DNA from: an uncultured Flavobacterium sp. | GTDB lineage: Bacteria; Bacteroidota; Bacteroidia; Flavobacteriales; Flavobacteriaceae | Direction of reading: 5' to 3' | NCBI RefSeq assembly: GCF_943913405.1 | Contig: NZ_CALTYA010000008.1 | Location: forward strand, 1 to 64,000 | Length of the DNA stretch: 64,000 nucleotides | In this document: one piece after another, positions 60,904 through 64,000 of the stretch | Layout: each line of letters opens with the position of its first letter | Numbering within the stretch: the first letter of the stretch is position 1 | The notes under the pieces: generated by a model | Told to the model about the DNA's origin: nothing | Seen by the model: the letters and a program-made list of their open reading frames with translations, nothing else | The model's database searches: none | Made by a program: the position numbers and the translations under genes

Positions 60904-61476
60904 TTAGAATCTGTATCCAAAGTTTAAGCCTACATGCGGAATCACTTCAGGACTTTTGTCTGTATTGAAAAGATTTTTTCCTGCTCCAACGATGAGTTCC
61001 AAACCAAATTTTTCTTTTAGATATAATTTATAACCAATTGCGCCACCAATTGCCAAGTCTGTATAATTATCTTCTTGAGTGGCATAATATCCGTTTCCGG
61101 AGCTGTCATTGAAACGTTTTATTTCTCTGTATTTTCCTCCGTTTGCAGATAGAAAAGCTTCTGCAAAATAAAAGCTTTTCGAGCTTTTTGAAAGTGCATA
61201 TCTTACGAAAGGATTGATTTCATATTTAGGAAGCGAACGGTCGTAACCTTTGTCAAAATCTTCTTTTTGATCTTTGCTGTCTTGGATGCCGCCGCTGATT
61301 CCCACTGAGAAATCCTCGTTTAAGAATCGTTCATAACTCACGTGGTATTTCCCAAAAGCTATGGCTGAAAGTACGTCAAATTTCACTTCATTTTTTTTAG
61401 AAGCTAAAATTGACGAGCTTTCTTGGGCGTTCGAAAATTGAAAGGCAATCAATGCCAGAAAAATCCATTTTTTCAT
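60904..61476 (-). CDS. outer membrane beta-barrel (porin-family) protein
   Basis: 190 residues. Signal peptide 1-17 (ends SNAQ), then strands of an eight-stranded barrel (YHVSYERFLNEDFSVGISGG, INPFVRYALSKSSKSFYFAEAF, IGGAIGYKLYLKEKFGLELIV) with terminal GLNFGYRF, the aromatic BAM signal. Upstream gene of the lipoprotein at 60.3 kb. Function unknown. Confidence 0.83.
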   Translation of the reverse strand: MKKWIFLALIAFQFSNAQESSSILASKKNEVKFDVLSAIAFGKYHVSYERFLNEDFSVGISGGIQDSKDQKEDFDKGYDRSLPKYEINPFVRYALSKSSKSFYFAEAFLSANGGKYREIKRFNDSSGNGYYATQEDNYTDLAIGGAIGYKLYLKEKFGLELIVGAGKNLFNTDKSPEVIPHVGLNFGYRF

Positions 61477-61568
61477 AATTGTTTTTTTGATAACCGATTG
61501 TAAATATAGAAAAAAGAATGTGATTTTTTAAGTATGTTTTTCGACAAAAGTTGGTCTGTAAATTTAAA

Positions 61569-61692
61569 AGAAGCGTGAAAGTTTGACAATTAGCCCTGAT
61601 GTTCGAAAATATCTTTTGTGCCGGCGTTCGGCATAAAAGATATTTCGAAGCAGCAGGAATTTCATATAAAAAACACCTGATGTTTGGCTTCT
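61569..61692 (+). ncRNA. candidate structured RNA element, copy 3
   Basis: The core at 61591-61659 starts TAGCCCTGATG and ends CAGCAGGAA. CCTGATG pairs with CAGCAGG leaving the same A-G mismatch; relative to copies 1 and 2 a C-G pair has become U-A, a compensatory change. Then a stem of about 21 bp with one A bulge joins 61602-61623 to 61629-61649 around GCGTT. Outer AGAAGC (61569-61574) pairs with GCTTCT (61687-61692). A G-U pair in the stem supports the plus orientation. It lies between a barrel gene and the transglutaminase-like gene. Confidence 0.55.
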
Positions 61693-61702
61693 AAAAAAGA
61701 AA

Positions 61703-62635
61703 TTAATTCAAAGTCAGAGCTCCTAAAATTTCCTCAGACATAAACGGACCGCCAGGATAAGTGGCCGTGTAATCTAGGTTCAGCCAAATTTGTCCGCGCT
61801 CGTCGATATGATAATGAAGCTCTTTTCCTTTGCTTTCTTCTTTGAAAAGGACTTCTTTTATCAGGTAATTTACCGCTTCTAAATCGACCTTGTTCCCGAT
61901 CAAAACTTCGGGATAAATGTGGCCTCCGGTGTGAATCAGCCTCGGCGTGCTTCCGACAGCTCTGACGCAGGCGGCCATTAAAATCGCATGGTCGTCACAG
62001 TCGCCTGAAAAGTGAATCAGGGATTCGGTGGCTCTGGCTATATATTCTTTACCTTTTGGATCGTTGACGTAGTTCCAGCGTTTCTGGATTTCCTTGAAAA
62101 CGGCAAAAGTTTGAATCAGGCGGCGGTATCCTTTGTAGCCTTTTACGTTTCTGAAATATTTTGTAGTTGCCAAAAGCGCAAAGTTTCTGACCTCAGGATT
62201 GTCATATTCAATGGCGCTCAAAATCTTAGATTTATTCGGAAAAGGAAGCAGTTTTGAGATGATAATATCTTGAGGATTAGGATCATCCGACATGCTGTAA
62301 ACCATGGATCGGTAATCTTCAAATACGCTGTTGAAGCCATAATTTCCAAAGGTACTCCCATAAATCAAAGCGACCAAATACAAAGCCAAGCAGATTATTA
62401 TGATTGTCCTCAAAAGTCTTAAAATCAGCTGAATAAGAACTACGATTGAAACGAAAAGCAAAATTCTATCGATCTGAAATGGCCATTCAGGATCGATAAG
62501 ATTTTGATGTATAATAATGAATACCGGAATGGCAATCAGGATGTTAAGAACAAAAATAATAACATTGTCCCATGGTTTTTTGACCTGAAGCTTTGCCTTT
62601 ATTTTTTTGAAATCTATGTTTTCCCGTTTTATCAT
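61703..62635 (-). CDS. membrane-anchored transglutaminase-like protein
   Basis: 310 residues. Three hydrophobic segments (about 22-45, 52-72 and 74-92) are followed by a transglutaminase-like domain: Cys in HFSGDCDDHAILMAA (near 214), His in LIHTGGHIYPEVLIG (near 235) and Asp in IWLNLDYTATYPGG (near 290), the complete Cys-His-Asp triad. Related proteins act as proteases or crosslinkers, or as pseudo-enzymes in operons with moxR. It starts 22 bases after the end of the substrate-binding gene, so it may be the last gene of the DinB-VOC-SBP unit. Confidence 0.85.
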   Translation of the reverse strand: MIKRENIDFKKIKAKLQVKKPWDNVIIFVLNILIAIPVFIIIHQNLIDPEWPFQIDRILLFVSIVVLIQLILRLLRTIIIICLALYLVALIYGSTFGNYGFNSVFEDYRSMVYSMSDDPNPQDIIISKLLPFPNKSKILSAIEYDNPEVRNFALLATTKYFRNVKGYKGYRRLIQTFAVFKEIQKRWNYVNDPKGKEYIARATESLIHFSGDCDDHAILMAACVRAVGSTPRLIHTGGHIYPEVLIGNKVDLEAVNYLIKEVLFKEESKGKELHYHIDERGQIWLNLDYTATYPGGPFMSEEILGALTLN

Positions 62636-62657
62636 ATTTGACCCAAAAGACTTACTT

Positions 62658-63506
62658 TTAGCTTTTTACTATGCTTACAAAAGTACCTTTTTTATCAATA
62701 ATAGAAAGTTCTAAAAGCTGATTTTGGACATTGTTTAACGTTTTTTCGTCTAATTGCTTCTGCGACCATTCTGTTAAGGAAAGCCATTCTTGGATATCTT
62801 CAATTTTTTGGTTGTATCTTGAAGCTAAAGTTCTGTCAATACTAGGAATTTCCTTGAACTCTTCTGTAGTCTTGTTGATGATTTCTAGAATAGTTTTTAT
62901 TGCGTCAGGATTATTTTGAAGAATTTCATCTCTAACAGCAATCACGAAACACGGCCAAGGAGTAGGGCAGTCTGCAATTCTGCGGAAAGTTCCATTGTCA
63001 ACCAAAGGTTTTGTCATGAAACGTTCCCACATAAAATAATCTGCAGTTCCGTTTGACAGTGCTTCAACAGCACCGTCGATAGTGTTTATGATTTCAAATT
63101 TCAAATCCTTTGTTTTCCAGCCTTGGTTGTGCGCATTTACATACGCCATCAATTGCGAGCCAGAACCAATTCGACTGATGGCTACTTTTGTGTTTTCTAA
63201 ATCAGAAAGGTTTTGATATTTAGATTTCGCATCCACGTGAATTCCCCAAATCAAAGGCGATTGCACATAAACTTGCACAATCTTGCTTGGATTTCCGGCA
63301 ACAATATCTTTGATAATTCCTTCGGTCAGAATCACGGCAACATCTGTTTCGCCGTTGCGAAGCATCTGGCATAATTTTCCAGTTCCTTCTGGAACATCTG
63401 TCCATTCAAGATTTATTCCTTCTGCTTCAAATTCTTCATTTTCAATGGATAAATGCCAAGGCAAGTTAAAATGCTCTGGAACTCCAGCAATTTTTATAGT
63501 TTTCAT
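62658..63506 (-). CDS. cytoplasmic SsuA/THI5-like substrate-binding protein
   Basis: 282 residues with the periplasmic-binding-protein type II fold: KIAGVPEHFNLPWHLSIENE (4-23), GINLEWTDVPEGTGKLCQ (near 30), GETDVAVILTEGII (near 53), TKVAISRIGSGSQLMAYVNA (near 105), GAVEALSNGTADYFMWER (near 145) and CPTPWPCFVIAV (near 178). There is no signal peptide and no permease or ATPase nearby, so it may be an intracellular binding protein or enzyme. The CCCFC motif of yeast THI5-type enzymes is not present. It adjoins the VOC gene (0-base gap). Confidence 0.8.
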   Translation of the reverse strand: MKTIKIAGVPEHFNLPWHLSIENEEFEAEGINLEWTDVPEGTGKLCQMLRNGETDVAVILTEGIIKDIVAGNPSKIVQVYVQSPLIWGIHVDAKSKYQNLSDLENTKVAISRIGSGSQLMAYVNAHNQGWKTKDLKFEIINTIDGAVEALSNGTADYFMWERFMTKPLVDNGTFRRIADCPTPWPCFVIAVRDEILQNNPDAIKTILEIINKTTEEFKEIPSIDRTLASRYNQKIEDIQEWLSLTEWSQKQLDEKTLNNVQNQLLELSIIDKKGTFVSIVKS

Positions 63507-63887
63507 TTAATTTGTAATTTTTAAAGGTGACAAAACGATTCTATAGCCATCCGGATCAAGAAACATTTTGCCATTTTCATTCCAGTAAGGATTCTTTGAA
63601 GGTACTAATAAAATATTATTTTTCGATAGTTTTTCTAACAATGAATCATATTTATTTTCGCTTTCAGGATACAAAACTAAAATATCATCTTCGTCAAAAT
63701 GATGATTTGCTTTTTCCTCAGAAGTGGTAAATTCTAAATGCCAATCTGCATTTTCGTAGCCTAAAAATATTCCGTTATAGTTATCGTGATTTTCAAAACT
63801 TCCTAATAATTCAAACTCCAAAATATTGATGTAAAAGGATTTGATTATTTCTAAATCATTTGTATGTCGTGCAAATCTGAAAGTCAT
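63507..63887 (-). CDS. VOC family (glyoxalase-like) protein
   Basis: 126 residues, two beta-alpha-beta-beta-beta modules of a vicinal oxygen chelate protein: TFRFARHTNDLEIIKSFYIN (2-21), LGSFENHDNYNGIFLGYEN, the metal-ligand candidates His7 and Glu-rich strands (DWHLEFTTSEEK near 54), and FLDPDGYRIVL at the end. Function unspecified. Its ATG overlaps the TGA of the upstream DinB gene (ATGA), so translation is coupled. Confidence 0.85.
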   Translation of the reverse strand: MTFRFARHTNDLEIIKSFYINILEFELLGSFENHDNYNGIFLGYENADWHLEFTTSEEKANHHFDEDDILVLYPESENKYDSLLEKLSKNNILLVPSKNPYWNENGKMFLDPDGYRIVLSPLKITN

Positions 63888-64000
63888 TCTGTTTTTTTTA
63901 TTTGATTGATGTGGTGCTCAAGATGTTCTACAAAATCGGTCATTAAATACCACAAATTGATAATAGAATTGTCTTTCAGCAGAATTTCATATTCTAAAGT
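63884..64000 (-). CDS. DinB-family protein, 3' end only
   Basis: The last 38 codons and stop of a gene cut by the window edge. The end reads LWYLMTDFVEHLEHHINQIK followed by KTE, the final helix of a DinB/YfiT-type metal-binding protein with the HxxHH histidines. Its stop overlaps the VOC start by 4 bases. Confidence 0.75.
   Translation of the reverse strand, partial: TLEYEILLKDNSIINLWYLMTDFVEHLEHHINQIKKTE

Overview
The window looks like chromosomal DNA of a Flavobacterium-like member of the Bacteroidota. The evidence is low G+C, many upstream boxes of the Bacteroidota form TAnnTTTG, a cargo protein with a type IX secretion C-terminal sorting domain, LPS genes of a Gram-negative cell (kdsB, lptD, an LpxH-type hydrolase), menaquinone synthesis (menD), bacillithiol synthesis (bshA), and families typical of the group (DUF4159, DCC, SPOR-tailed amidase, TamB next to tsaD). 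I see no prophage, transposase, CRISPR array or rRNA. The window is mostly core genome.

Layout. 0-4 kb: kdsB, a Fic protein, a spermidine-synthase-like protein, a PlsC-like acyltransferase and a lipoprotein. 4-6 kb: an XRE regulator divergent from an M14 carboxypeptidase, with six operator-like sites between them. 6-11.3 kb: an Lrp/AsnC regulator, ppc, a DinB protein, a NAGPA-like protein and two small membrane proteins. 11.5-14.4 kb: a polyamine group (speA, deoxyhypusine-synthase-like gene, acidic protein). 14.7-23.7 kb: aroB, proline dehydrogenase, GNAT, thioredoxin-like protein, menD, an NlpC/P60 peptidase, thiolase and an MBL hydrolase. 23.8-24.1 kb: a tRNA operon Ser-Pro-Arg. 24.5-31.5 kb: a basic adaptor protein, a VanX-like lipoprotein, then a long minus-strand operon starting with tsaD and rsmE. 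31.5-36 kb: tamB. 36-39.4 kb: pfkA, gap and a GlcNAc-kinase-like gene. 39.5-43 kb: a 21-bp tandem repeat, ridA-type gene and lptD. 43-53 kb: a plus-strand envelope/redox group (amidase, MCE protein, two Fe-S proteins, a HAD protein, a GH3/beta-lactamase fusion, bshA, PrcB-like lipoprotein). 53-64 kb: OM barrel, LpxH-type hydrolase, aroC, T9SS cargo, DCC, mutS2, ung, a lipoprotein/barrel pair, a transglutaminase-like protein, an orphan substrate-binding protein, a VOC protein and the 3' end of a DinB gene.

Three signals are not explained by the ordinary genes. (1) A dispersed structured element occurs three times (about 15868, 24393 and 61591). It has compensatory base changes, a conserved A-G mismatch and a long hairpin, and it may be a copy of a flavobacterial RNA family. 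(2) A 3+3 array of TTTACnnnnGTAAA sites lies between the XRE regulator and the carboxypeptidase; some sites overlap the predicted -7 boxes and the regulator's start codon. (3) A 21-bp tandem repeat at 39489-39674 is open on both strands. I also flag a deoxyhypusine-synthase homologue that seems to lack the catalytic lysine, a tamB gene whose membrane anchor lies upstream of any usual start codon, and a substrate-binding protein without signal peptide or transporter.
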